Origin: Cheilinus undulatus
Taxonomy: Eukaryota; Chordata; Actinopteri; Labriformes; Labridae
NCBI RefSeq assembly: GCF_018320785.1
Contig: NC_054873.1
Coordinates: 35,129,196 to 35,193,195 of the forward strand
Direction: 5' to 3'
DNA: 64,000 bases
This document shows positions 1 through 11,600 of the stretch, in pieces. Every line of letters starts with the position of its first letter. Within the stretch, counting starts at the first letter, position 1. The translations under genes were made by a program, and so were the position numbers. The notes below the pieces were generated by a model. The model was not told where the DNA came from. It saw only the letters and a list, made by a program, of their open reading frames with translations, and made no database searches.

Positions 1-1
1 A

Positions 2-631
2 GTGACACAGGCCTGGGAAACGACGGATTCTGTTGCGATCCACATCAACAACAGCTAAAAAGTGCATCTCCAGCAATACAGGAGGGAACTCTGTCAGCTG
101 GTTGCCAGCTAACCAGATACTCCGCAGCTCCTCCAGACTTCCCAACTCTCTAGGTAAACTCTGGATCTGGTTGTAGCCGAGGTGCAGAGTCTTAAGATTA
201 GGGAGCTCGCAGACTACCTTAGGGAAAACAGTGAAGCAGTTCATCTCCAGCCACAGAGTATTCAGGTCCTTGAGCTCTCCCAGCTCTTGGGGGAGCGAGT
301 AAAGTCTGTTGTTGCCCAGGTAAAGGATGCAGAGTTGGGGCAATCTGCAAACAGCTGCAGGGAGCTCTTCAAAACAGTTAAAGTCCAGAGCCAAGAGCTG
401 CAGCTTCTTTAGGCCCTGCAGCTCGGCCGGTAAGCTGCTGAGGTTGTTGTCACTTAGGTAGAGTTTCACCAGCTCATCGAAGACACAGGCGGCCAGAGGC
501 AGCCGACGCAGCTGACGGCTGCTTAGGTCAAGGGTACGATCCAGAGGCATCTCCTTTAGGTCGCCCACTAAGAAGCGCTGACAGCGCTCTGAAGGGATGA
601 AGGCGATGACACCTCGAATGGCATTACCCAT
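2..631 (-). CDS. lrrc10: LRRC10 leucine-rich repeat protein, 3'-truncated by window edge
   Basis: The reverse strand reads open from the ATG at 631 to the window edge, about 210 codons. The product begins MGNAIRGVIAFIPSERCQ, close to vertebrate LRRC10, and continues as regular leucine-rich repeats of about 23 residues (LxxLxLxxNxLxxLP type), including KLYLSDNNLSSLP, ILYLGNNRLYSLP and IWLAGNQLTELP. Mammalian LRRC10 has about 277 residues, so roughly 65 are missing beyond position 1. The family is a heart-enriched cytoplasmic/sarcomeric scaffold with a coding region in a single exon, which fits the uninterrupted frame. I infer that 5' untranslated exons lie upstream: a possible 3' splice site (pyrimidine tract then CAG) is near 680 and a possible donor near 971, both read on the minus strand. 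It is divergent from cnot2, as expected for a gene from the human 12q15 block. Confidence is high for identity and lower for the UTR structure. Confidence 0.93.
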   Translation of the reverse strand, partial: MGNAIRGVIAFIPSERCQRFLVGDLKEMPLDRTLDLSSRQLRRLPLAACVFDELVKLYLSDNNLSSLPAELQGLKKLQLLALDFNCFEELPAAVCRLPQLCILYLGNNRLYSLPQELGELKDLNTLWLEMNCFTVFPKVVCELPNLKTLHLGYNQIQSLPRELGSLEELRSIWLAGNQLTEFPPVLLEMHFLAVVDVDRNRIRRFPGLCH

Positions 632-2540
632 CCTGCTTGGTTCCTGTCACACATCTGGTCCTCTACATCAATTCAGTGCTGGGAAAAGGTTTCACTGAGG
701 CAGACTGTGGGCGTCTTCAAGTGAATTTGTTGGCATCCCACTAATGCTCATCCACCACCCCTCTGGTTATTTGATCCTAATGATATGTGAAAAACAAAAC
801 AAGTTAGTAACAATGCTCAGAATACACAAAGGAAGCACAACACATGATTAGAACATGGAGTTACACTTTTACATTTAATAAGACCCACATTTAATCAAAA
901 TATGCATTACCATTGATCAGCAAGTAATCAGAACACATAATGTTTACAATGACAACAGAAAAACACCTACCTTAAAAATGTTTTCCATCTGATGTCTGTG
1001 ACTCACAGCATCTCCCAGTAAGCTCTTTGTTTATCCATCTTCATGAGCTGAAAACATATTGAATTCTCTGGGCAGATACTCCCCAGTGCAGCCCTCTTAC
1101 TATCTCTCAGTGGCTCTGAGCTTTGCCCTGACTTTCATGGTGATAGCAACCACTGGCTGCTCTCTCCTCCCCATTTGTGTTTAATGACTTTCCCTCTGTC
1201 TGCTCCTCCACGATGACAGAAATGGGAGAGAGGCAGAGAGACACAGGAAGGGGCAGGGGCACCATGGTTAAGCACAAGAACAGTATGCTTTGTGGTGCAA
1301 GAGCAGCAAAGGTCATGCCATCATATTTTTTAAAGTTTTAATCAACCCTGACAAAGTTCTCAGTCTTTGCGAGTTGGACAGACGAGTGGGTCTCTATTTT
1401 GGAGTCAGTTCAAAGACAAAGATGGAGTTTTGGGGTTTTTTCCTCAGACTTCAATTGTAAATCTTTGGCTTTTTGATTTTGTTTTTGAAGGGCAGAAAAA
1501 TGAAATGAGGCCCTGATGTCATCCCCACCTGCCTGAGGTGTGACTATCCAGCGCTGTCCTGCATACCTTCATTAAAGCTATTTTCCAATGAGATAAAACT
1601 GAGGAGGAATTTCATTTCTCTTATCACAAGGGTCAATGTTGGTCTGTCATCTGGTTTCACTCACTGACACGCTGTTTTTAGCACTTGTCCATCTTATCCA
1701 CACAGCCTGAGGGCCCCAAACAGACATACCTTAACAACATAACGGACATTGTTCCTAATGGTTTAATTTAGCACTATGATAGTAGTAACTATGATAACTT
1801 TTTTCCTGTTGTGGAAAGTCAAAATCTAGCAGTGAAAAGGTCTCAGTGTTTGTTTTTATTAGTCTAAACACAAACATTTGTTCTTGTTAACTGAATCATG
1901 TCTTTGAAATTAGCTATTATTTTCCATATTAAGAATTAAATCAGTTCTATCCAGGGGGAGCCAGGCCATTTTGACTGATGTGTGCGCAAACATTTGGATG
2001 AATAGGTTATTCAGCCTTGCTGCCGTTACTAATCCTACCACTTCAACTCCTCATATTAGAATGAGAAGACGTCATATTTTTATGTATAATTATTCCAAAC
2101 TTAACTCATAAATGGGCAGGCCAGTAAATATTTTTGAGAATATAATCTATTTTTTAAATTCTTTTACTTTAAAATGTGACATTTATTTAGCAAATTACTG
2201 TCTGTATCTCCCAGAATATATTCCTCACTAAGGGTAAAAATGTCAACACTCTCATACTTCCTCCAATTGTTCATTTTAACACTCACAATGTTGTTTTTAC
2301 ACATTAAAGTTTACTTCTAATACAACATTGTGTTATTTTCTTTCATTCTGGGTGTAGGTAGTGAGTATTTGCAGTTTTAAACATCATAACAACACAACGC
2401 GCCCTAAAGCTTTATTAAGATTGCTGCCTTGTGTTTAGTATCTGCCACACTGTAGGAGATCCTTTGGCTAGTAAGAAGGCAGACTAGAGGGCCCACTTTG
2501 ACTAGGAATAGCACACCATCTTTAAACTTTAAACCCAAAG
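632..2540. other. Upstream spacer of lrrc10, no coding gene seen
   Basis: No open frame here resembles a protein. On the minus strand, a stretch ending near 972 is followed by a good GT donor (GTAGGT) and could be a 5' non-coding exon of lrrc10, which would place the promoter somewhere around 1050-1400. This is inference only. From about 1300 to 2540 the sequence is AT-rich and unremarkable. Confidence 0.5.
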
Positions 2541-2544
2541 GCTG

Positions 2545-2960
2545 GAAGTCACTATCTCGGTGGATAACTTCACTCACGATGCGTCTAACATCAAAACCGA
2601 CAAAAAATCCAACAGAAACATGAGCTAAGGAATCCCATCAGTGATCACTGCACAAAAGACAACATTTAAACACATTTATATATCTAGATACCTCTAAACA
2701 CATGTAAAGTCTACCTGAGGGCATGGTGGTGAAACTCTGCCCACATATTTCCCCAGACTTGAAATGGCAGTGGGTTCAGCTTAGATAAATTGACTCTCTA
2801 CAGAGCTGAACTGAACTAGTGGATCAACACTTTCAGATAACCCCAACACTGAAGACTGAAGAGTTAAAATTACATGTTGGGAGTTAAAAACAACTCTGAA
2901 ATGTTTAACTGTGAGATTTCAACACTCTTACTACTCTTTCAGTGCTCACACTTTTACTAA
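2545..2960. repeat. Diverged copy of interspersed repeat family A (internal part)
   Basis: The run from a GTGGATAACTTCACTCA motif through GCCCACATATTTCCCCAGA to an AACTCTGAAATGTTTAAC motif recurs, diverged, at 5990-6340 and 20880-21215. In those places it forms the middle of an element of about 1 kb. Here only the interior is recognisable; the AAGTAAAAGTA-rich ends are absent. It is non-coding. Confidence 0.7.
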
Positions 2961-3254
2961 CCACTTTTTGGCTTCTATTTGTTTTACATAAAAGTTTGTA
3001 AATCTAATTTCTGACTATAAAATGAACTTATTAGCAATCATTCATGATAACAAAACAACATTTTATGTCAGTGATTATCTTTGTTTTATACACCCATCGG
3101 GGGATATGGACAATCAATGCCTGATTATAAAAGCTGTAAAATAGATCTCAACATTAACATCAATAGTACCTTCAAAATGATTTTTTTCAACAAATCCCAA
3201 GGATGGGGGAATCCCAGCTGTCATTGGGCAAAAGGCAGGACACACCCTCTGCCT

Positions 3255-3417
3255 ACTGACGGTCAATCGGAGCGACCCATTCTCTGACAAATGTTTGTAG
3301 AAACAGTCTGCATGCCTAGGTGCTTGATTTTATACACCTGTGTCCATGGAAGTGATTGGAACACCTGGTTTCAATTATTTTGATGGGTGTGTGAATAATT
3401 TTGGCAATATAGTGTAC
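3255..3417 (-). mobile_element. Tc1/mariner 5' end fragment
   Basis: On the reverse strand the fragment starts with a TACACTATATTGCCAAAA-type terminal repeat. It continues through a stretch about isolated CACCTGTGTATAAAATCAAG and ends at the start of a transposase reading frame (GNNTRSL-like region near 3260-3290). These are the 5' terminal inverted repeat and leader of a common fish Tc1 family. The rest of the element is missing. Confidence 0.75.
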
Positions 3418-3554
3418 CTTAAAACTGTGTTTATCTGCTTAGCCCTGATTTTAATACATATTTAAAGTGATGTTCAGACTCAGAGGTTTTGATCCTGAAC
3501 ACTTTTCATATCTATTTGATATCCTGACTGTCAGGCCTTAACTGAGAAAACAGG

Positions 3555-4140
3555 AAAACATCTGTTATAGGACCGGTGCACCTCAGGGCTACTGTCTCAG
3601 CCCACTATTGTTTACTTCTTTAGCACATGACCATGGTGCACAATGTGACATTGTAATAATTATACAATCTGCAGATGACACAACAATGAATGGACCAATA
3701 TGTGACTGTGATGAGAGGGTCTTGAGATCTGTCCTTATGAAGCTACAATAGCATAATAAATGTCCTTGAGATAAAGAAATGATTGTTGATAAGATCAGAA
3801 TAGCCACAGTCATTTTTCCATCAACTGACAATCTTCTAAAGTTTTTCACATTTACAGACATGAACTCTTAACACCAATTTCATGCTCAAGAGGGCACATG
3901 AAGAGTTTTGCCTCTATTTTCTGAGGTGCCTGAAGGGTTTCTGTATGACTACCAAACTACTTTCACAAGTGCCCTGTGACGCCGTATTACACTGAGGTCT
4001 CAAAACTCTGACTGCTGCCTCAAAGGATAAAAGCAGCAGAGAAAGTTTAGTTCAGCATGCTTTAGTCATAACCTCATTACATTTAAACCACTTGCTGCAA
4101 AGATAAAGAATGCCCAAAGACATGGCTGGACCCCTGAGAG
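3555..4140 (+). pseudogene. LINE (Rex1/L2-type) reverse transcriptase relic
   Basis: Around 3572-3632 the plus strand encodes GAPQGYCLSPLLFTSLAHD, the reverse-transcriptase block with the GxPQG and LSPLLF signatures. Near 3665-3690 it encodes QSADDTTMNGPI, where the F/YADD catalytic motif appears as SADD. Downstream, near 3895-3960, are traces of the fingers/thumb region (RAHEEFCLYFLRCLKGF). Frames are broken by stops and shifts, so this is an inactive fragment of a non-LTR retrotransposon of the kind usual in fish. Assignment to Rex1/Babar versus L2 is uncertain. Confidence 0.7.
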
Positions 4141-4669
4141 ACTCTGTGAATGGTTCCCTACGGCAAAATGTGAAATAATAATATTGATGCATGTCAGTGA
4201 AATCAGAAATGTTGGTGCTATGGCTGTTTTATGAATGTGTCTTTTTGGCCCTGCTCAGATTTGATTTTAAAGCTGACTGAGAAGAAAGTTTGTTACCAAG
4301 CTATGTCGAGGTCAAATGAGTGAACATGCTCCCTTCTTTTCTTCTTCCTTTTTTGCATCCTGACTTTTTCAGAGGCCCTAACATGGCAGTACGCAGTCAA
4401 AACAGGTGACCTAACAGTTGATTGAATGGGCCAGCCCATTAACTCTGTTTAAAAAAAAAAGCTCATAAAGAGAGATGGTTTACATTTTGAAACGGGCAGC
4501 AGTTTTACTGCAGCATTGATCAATTAGAAATACATCTTTGCTGCTCTATTGAATGGTGAGTTTTATTTTAAAAAATAAAATTTGGCTGTCATTGTGTAAA
4601 AGTGGGATGGATCATGTTTTTGTTGGCGTCAAGTGGAACTGGGCTCCAGAAATGAGTTTTGGCTCGTTT

Positions 4670-5190
4670 TAGCTTTGCAGGCTTTGGCTAACGCTAACAA
4701 AGCAACAGCTGCTAGGAAATTAACGTTGTCACAAAAAACAATGTAGCTAAGTTAGCTTTGGCAACGGTAGCTTTAGCTACATTCGCTAAAGCTTACTAGC
4801 TACGTTGAAAACATAGCTATGTAGCCGCTTTGTGAGCTTAGCTTTAGCCACGTTAGCTACGTAGCAACATTACCTATGTAGCTACATTATCTATGTAGCT
4901 TACACAGCTAATGGAGCTATGTAAGCTAACTTTGCTAGATTACAGTTTCATGGTGGAGTTTTTGTCTTGTAAGCAGACTTTCTCACTTGGCTTTTCTAAA
5001 GGTTTCGTAATGAGGGTTTGCTGGTCAGGTAATTTTCGGTAATCCTACTTTAACCTTTACCACAGCCTTTAAAGGAAGTTTAATCCAATTTCATTCCGAA
5101 AGTTTTAGTGTGTATTTCTGTTCTGACACAGACATCTCAAACAAATGGTCTGCGAGAGGGGCTGTCAGAGATGTAACTGTCTGTAACCTC
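4670..5190. repeat. AGCT/TAGCTA-rich repeat family B, copy 1
   Basis: From about 4675 to 4945 the sequence is dominated by AGCT-centred words (TAGCTA, GCTAAC, TTAGCT), most of them palindromic. A unique-looking tail runs to about 5190. A second copy in the same orientation lies at 46950-47640 and shares both the AGCT block and the tail (GTAAGCAGACT, then TTTAATCCAA, then a GTCTGYGAGAG motif). The shared tail shows this is an interspersed repeat and not chance low complexity. It is non-coding. Confidence 0.75.
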
Positions 5191-5661
5191 TCTTACCATT
5201 CTCAGTGGGTCACAGATGTGTGCCTGAAAAAAGAATTTGGCAAAGTCTACGGTGTACTTTTCTTTTGAGGATAGGTCACCATCCTTTGTTCTATCGCAAG
5301 TCCAAACTGCCCCACTTTTCAGTGAAAACCTTCGACTGTCATTAAATGATTAAAGCTATATTGGTCGTAATTTATTGTTAGGCGGAGATTGGTCCTGATG
5401 CTCCACAGCAAAAAAACAAAGACTCATTTCTTGTAAATATATGACTTTAAAGCTTGAAAAACTTCCTAAAAATAACTGATGCTCTTTATTTTTTATCTTT
5501 TGGGGTGGCACTAATACACTGACTTATTATGTTTTAAATTATGTATTAAATTGTGATTTAAAAGTATCTATATATGAATATCTATTTCTGACAACACCCA
5601 AAGCCCCCCAGAGATCTTTTGCACCCCTGAAGGGTGCCCAGACCCCAGGTTGGGAACCAAT

Positions 5662-6684
5662 CACAGATGGAAAAAAACTGCAATTCTTGTACTTAAGTAA
5701 AAGTACAGCTATGCTGGTTAAATCTTACTTAAGTAAAAGTAAAATTCCTGGTCTATAAATCTGCCCTAGTAAAAGTAAAAGGAATTTATTTTAAAGATTA
5801 CTTTAAGTACTGAGAATTGGGTAGCTACTGACGAGTTGTACAGTAAAATATGATCTTTCCTTATAGGCAAGAACAACCAGAGAATCGATTTCCAACCAGA
5901 TAAAGCCACATCTCTATAATAAAGTCACAAGCAAATCTGACAGTGGTAATTCAACTCAGAATTAAACTGAACACTTCAAAAGTCACAGGTGTGAACTCAG
6001 ACTCAGTGGATAACTTCATACATGGTGCAAATGTGTCTGACATTTAAAAACAACAACAATTCACCACAGACATGACCAAAGGAACCCCAGCAGGAATCTC
6101 TGTACAACAGGCAACAACCAAAAACACTTAGACACATCTAAAACCCATCTAAACACTCTGCCAAAAGGCATGATGGGGAACTCTGCCCACATATCGCCCC
6201 TGATTTGAGATTGCAGTGGGCGGAGCTTAGAGCAATTGACTCTACAGAGTTGAACTAACACTGGTGGATCAGCACTGTCAAAGAACTTAGACACTGAAGA
6301 CCATTTCACTCAGGATGGAGTTAAAACTACATTTTTGGAGGTAAAGTAAACCCCTAAACCCTTGTATTGTATATTCTTTTACATCTTCCTGCCCAGGGAC
6401 CACAGATGAAAATTAGCTTTATAGCTAACTCTGGCTTGACAGTTTAGTTTTGTATGTCCCCTGTCAAATAAACTAATAAAATAAAGAAATAAAAAGTGAA
6501 TAAATGTTGAGATATCAACCCTCCAGTTTTTGCTGTGTTCTGCTGTTTTAGAATGTGATATGGAATCATTCTCTCTCTTTGTGCTAAATGTACACACTAA
6601 ATGTACTAAAAAAGTACAAGTACATTAAAAATTCTACTCAATTACAGTAATCGGCAGAAATGTATTAGTTTCTGTCCCCTCCTG
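5662..6684. mobile_element. Non-autonomous hAT-like element, repeat family A, full copy
   Basis: The ends are imperfect inverted repeats: CACAGATGGAAAAAAACT on the left, and CAGGAGGGGACAGAAACT on the reverse of the right. The element is flanked by an identical 8-bp direct repeat, GAACCAAT, at 5654-5661 and 6685-6692. An 8-bp duplication with CAG-type termini indicates hAT superfamily. The first and last 100 bases are rich in AAGTAAAAGTA words. No transposase is encoded. Related copies lie at 20408-21455 and 60056-61316, with an internal fragment at 2545-2960. It sits just after a short piece ending CCAGGTTGGGAACC, itself a likely hAT end. Confidence 0.8.
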
Positions 6685-6692
6685 GAACCAAT

Positions 6693-7555
6693 GATATAAG
6701 AAATGGCAATCTTTAATGTCTGTTTATTAGGGTTCAAATCATGGCACAAGTTTTAGCTTGTTATAAAGCAGACAGAAAGTAACACAAGGACTGCCAAGAT
6801 CAACACAAAATTTGATGTTCTTTAGGCTACAAAATCCATGGAGAATCTGTGAAGCAGTTTAAAACTAAAGCAAATTATCATTGTTAATGATGAATTATAA
6901 ATGCATAGCCATATTTGAACCATTAGGAAATATCAAAATGTTATGGAAAAACATCTAGAGCTGAAAAAGAGAAAGAACACGTGTGTTAGAAATAAAGCTG
7001 GATTTCTGATAAGGGTTCATTCTTTAAGGTATGACCTCGGGATCAGCCTTAAAAACCTAAACTAGGGGCTTGAGGCCCCCCCTGAATTATTGGCCCTCAC
7101 CCAGTTGCCTACCTTGTCTAAACAGGATTTAGCTGTAGGCCAATAGATAATGGATGAGTGAATGTCACAGCTGCATAAGAGGAAACTAGAAAAACATTAC
7201 TCTCCCTGTAACAGCCTCTGGATGACTGAGTAAAACAAATAGGTTTGTTTGTCATCTGAAAATGCTGACATTGTTATTTTCAAAGGCATCCTCTGTAGTG
7301 AGAACAGCCACAGTCAGCTCTGTATTTTCATAATGCAAGTCACCCTATGATCACAGGAGGGAGGCAAAGCTCTACAGTAGTTCCTTGTTTCATCATTCTA
7401 ATAAAGTTTTAATATTTCATCTGCTCTGACAACCACCTAGCAGGCCCCTGTGGTGCTGAAGAAACACACCATCCTTACAAGTTGATTTTTCTGACAGGTT
7501 GAGTTTGTGTACGGAAGTGGTCAGCAGGTTGTAAGGTCAAAGTGTAAAGGCTATC
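6693..7555. other. Spacer upstream of cnot2, no gene seen
   Basis: AT-rich sequence with no credible coding frame and no repeat that I recognise. The core promoter of cnot2 should lie at its right end, but no TATA box stands out. Confidence 0.5.
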
Positions 7556-7619
7556 CCTCTTTCGTTTCTGAATACACACAGCCATCTTGGATCTAACGAA
7601 GAGAAGGGAAATTGATGCG
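7556..7619 (+). promoter_or_regulatory. cnot2: Probable cnot2 promoter-proximal 5' non-coding exon
   Basis: A short stretch containing CAGCCATCTTGGATCTAACG (a CCATCTTG word like a YY1 site) ends at GATGCG followed by the donor GTGAGG near 7620. The next coding exon (8634) begins with an AG acceptor and 12 bases of leader before the ATG, so an upstream non-coding exon is required and this is the best candidate. The surrounding 7600-7850 bases have more CG dinucleotides than the rest of the spacer. The start site is inferred. Confidence 0.5.
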
Positions 7620-8645
7620 GTGAGGATTTGGTACTTTTTCTTTTTGTATTACGTCGCGTCGGTACACACTGAAGCCGTGGGCATTAAGTATTGATCTCGC
7701 CATGTTCCTGCACTTTGATACGGGGGTCTTTAGCCTTTAGCTGCCGCAGGTTGTAGCTTATGCTGCTGCTGCAAACGGAGTGACACTGAGCTGAGAAAAC
7801 GGCCAGCTGACCGGGGATATATGGAGGCAGATAGGGCCCAAATTACTGTCCTGTATTAACCACTGCCCGGTAGTTTAGTCAAGCTTTTGTAGATTTACAG
7901 GACTCTTTATTTTATGGCATTTAGCTCCTTCATAGTTGCAAACTGACGTTAAGCTAGCATGGCAAGCAGTATGATTTCAAGCACCTAGCCTGCTAAAGTA
8001 GCTATACGACCGTTGGCTAACTAGCAAGTTAGCATTTAGTGCTATTTATTTCACTCAACAGTGTCAAATTTTTGACATGTAAAGAATTTAAGAGACACAG
8101 TTACTGAAATAAGTTTATCCGACGGATATACGGCGTTAATTTCTACTGTCAGCTCGCTTTTCAACAGTTTAATTGATAAAATTCTTACTTTATTTACTGT
8201 GGGAGTTAAAGTTTTCTTCCCAAAAGTGTAATATTGCCTGTACTGACACGGACACGAGAGAGGCATATTTGAGAATAAGAAACCTAAACAATGTATATCT
8301 GAGACATATCACTGACACAATAAACAGCGCAAAATCCATGTTTTTTATTATGCCATGGGGTTAACTAAGGAAAACAATTGGTTTTAAGAAGCTGAACCTA
8401 CATTCAGGCTTTATGGAGGTTAAGCTACAATAGATATAATGTAGTCTTCACTGGTATAATGAAAATGACAGTACGTTAATGGTTAAGAAAAGTTACCACA
8501 TAAAATGTACTATGCTTGTGTGATCAGAGCACAAGGGAAAATAATAGCAGATGTAAAGTGTCTAAAGTTGCATATGTGATTATGTTTTACCAAACTTGGA
8601 CATCCTTAACATCAGCCTCCTCTCTCTTTTCAGGTGACATAAGGC

Positions 8646-11600
8646 ATGTTTGGTGCTAGAAAGAAATTTGTAGAGTTTGTGGAGGTTGTCGATAACGACT
8701 TCACAGATGAAAGCATGTACTACAACCAGCCGTCGATGTTCCCACATCGGTCGGACAAAGATGTGAGTCCAACATATGCACTTATAATCCTTTGACATAA
8801 CAGCAGAGATCGTATTTTCTCATGTAGCCTGCTATGTCTTTCCTTAGATATTATCCCCTTCCTTTCAGATGCTTTCCTCTCCCTCACCATCTTCATCAGG
8901 GCAGCTGTCACAGCTCGGTGCAAGTTTGTATGGCCCACAAAGTAAGTGTTTCTTCTCGCACAGTCAGTCTAATAGCAAATTTTTAGACCTGGTATAATGT
9001 GAGTGAAAACATTTGTTTTCATAGTAGGCAAGAGGGCAGTAAACTATATCAGACTATTATGAGGAACTGAAAGTTTGAAAGTGTAATAATCTCTCTGGTT
9101 TCGCTGACATTTATTTTCCTCCTGTTTCTATCATGTCTTTCTATAGGTGCACTTGGCTTCTCGATACGGGGCATGGGGAACAGTACGCCTCAGTTAAACC
9201 GAAATCTAACGCAAGGCACACAGCTATCGAGTCATATCACCCCCACAACGGGGGTCCCTACCATGTCCCTTCATACCCCTCCTTCACCAAGCAGGTGTGT
9301 TTTAGTTTTCAAACTTAGTTGTTACAGACTTTTGTGTGATTTGTTGAAGTAAACAAAAACCAAGACATGGATTTTAATCAACTAAACAAGACGTTGTATT
9401 TTTTTAATAGGGGGACATTGCCGATGAACTCAAGGAACATGCTGAACCACTCTCAGGTCGGTCAAAGCATCGGAATGAGTGGCAGGACCAACAGTATGGG
9501 CAGCTCGGGGCTTGGCAGCCCAAACCGCAGCTCACCAAGCATCATCTGTATGCCCAAACAGCAACCAGCACGCCAACCCTTCACCATAAACAGGTAGGCA
9601 GATCCAGTAGGGCTGGGCAATTAATCAAAAATGAGGTTAAGTCTCCATATGGCTCGCTGCAATTTTCAAATTGCAGACAGTGCAATTTTTCTTTAACCTG
9701 AAATGTGTTAAAGTACCTGTTTAATACATTTTTTTTTACAGAAGAGATTTTATACTCTACACATTATGCAAACATCCAACTGTCTTTTTTCAGATTGCTT
9801 TACAAAAATACTACTGTTTTTGAATAACCTATTTTTTTCATGATCAAAGCGAGAAGTATATATGACCATCCCCTTCAATATAGCAATTGATTGCATATTT
9901 GCAATATTAGCCAGAATAATCACAATGTGATTTTTTTTTTATTTCAACATCCTACATCCCTCGTTTTATGTATTTAATATTGTTGTGTTTATAAAATAGA
10001 ATGGTTTATTGTTTGTGTTTGTTGATATTACATAAGATTAGAACTAAAAACAATCACATATAAAATCACGATCACAATATTGGGGATAAAATTGCAATTA
10101 AATTATTTTCACAAATCGTTCAGCCCTAATCCAGTTGGAAGTTCATGTTTGGAAACAGCCTCATCAGTAGAATTTCTTTTTCTTGTTTTTGCAGCATGTC
10201 AGGGTTTGGTATGAATCGCAATCAGGCTTTTGGGATGAACAACTCATTATCAAGCAACATCTTCAATGGCACAGGTATGTGTGTTTAAAACAAATGGACT
10301 TACCAAAGGGCCAGATTTGTCTCTGTTCTTTTTGTTTTTTAACTAAGATTAACACTTGGCAACTTTTAGATGAATAGGTGTAAAAAGTCACAATGAAAAA
10401 TAAGTAAAAGTGATCCATCTCTACACAGCGTGCAGAATTACTGGGCAAGTATTTTTATAATTATCTTTATTTTTATGCGTATTTTTCAACTCCAAGCTCT
10501 ATAAACTGGAATGCTTATTGGAATGAAGCATTATCAGGTGATATTTATCTGCGTAATTAGAGAGGGAGTGGCCTAAAGTGATCAACGCCCTATATCAAGG
10601 TGTGCAGAATTATTAGGCAACTAAATTAAAAACTAAATCTTCTCCATCTCACTTGTTAATTTTCATTTATTATAGCAAGATTAGCAGATAAACAACAGTA
10701 AATTAACAAATAAACACTTCAGACATTCTAAAAAAAATATTAAGTGACCAATATAGCCACTCTTCTTTTTCAGTAACCTTCGTGAGCCTTCCATCCATGG
10801 AACCTGTTAGTTTTTTGATCTGCTGATGATCAACTTTATGTGCAGCAGCAATCACAGCCTCCCAAATGTGGTTCAAAGTGCTGTATTGTCTTCCTCCATT
10901 GTAAATTTCACGTTTCAAAATGGCCCAGAAGTTCTCAACTGGGTTTAGGTTAGGTGAGGAAGAGGGCCATGTCATTAATCTGCCATCTTTAAGGCCTTTG
11001 CTGGCTAGCCCTGCAGTGGAGTACTTTGATGCATGTGATGGAGCATTGTGCTGCATAAAAATCATGGCCTTCTTGAATGATGCAGTCCAGTTCTTGTACC
11101 ACTGCTTGAAGAAAGTATCTTCCAAGAACTGGCAGTAGTTTTGGGAGTTGATTATAAGTCCATCCTCAACATCAAAAGGTCCAGCTGATTCATCTTTAAT
11201 AATAGCTGGCCACACCAGTACCCCACCTCCACCTTGCTGTCGTCTGACTCGAAGTGGAGCTCCGCACCCATTAGTGATCCAGCCATGGGCCCATCCATCT
11301 GGTTCGTCAAGAGTCACTCTCATTTCATCTGTCCATAAAACCTTTGAAAAATCTGTCTTCAGGTATTTCTTGGCCCAGTCTTGGTGTTTCAACTCGAGTG
11401 TTCAGTGGTGGTCTAATTTCAGGTTTCCTTACCTTGGCCACATCTCTGAGCACTGAACACCTCGTGCTTCTGGACACTTCAGGCAGGTTGCAGTTCTGGA
11501 ATTTGGCAGCACTGGATGACAAAGGGTTTCAGATAGCCTCACGTTTAATTCTTCTTAGCAGTTAATTTTTGTCTTTTTTTCTCCACACGTTTCTTGCGAC

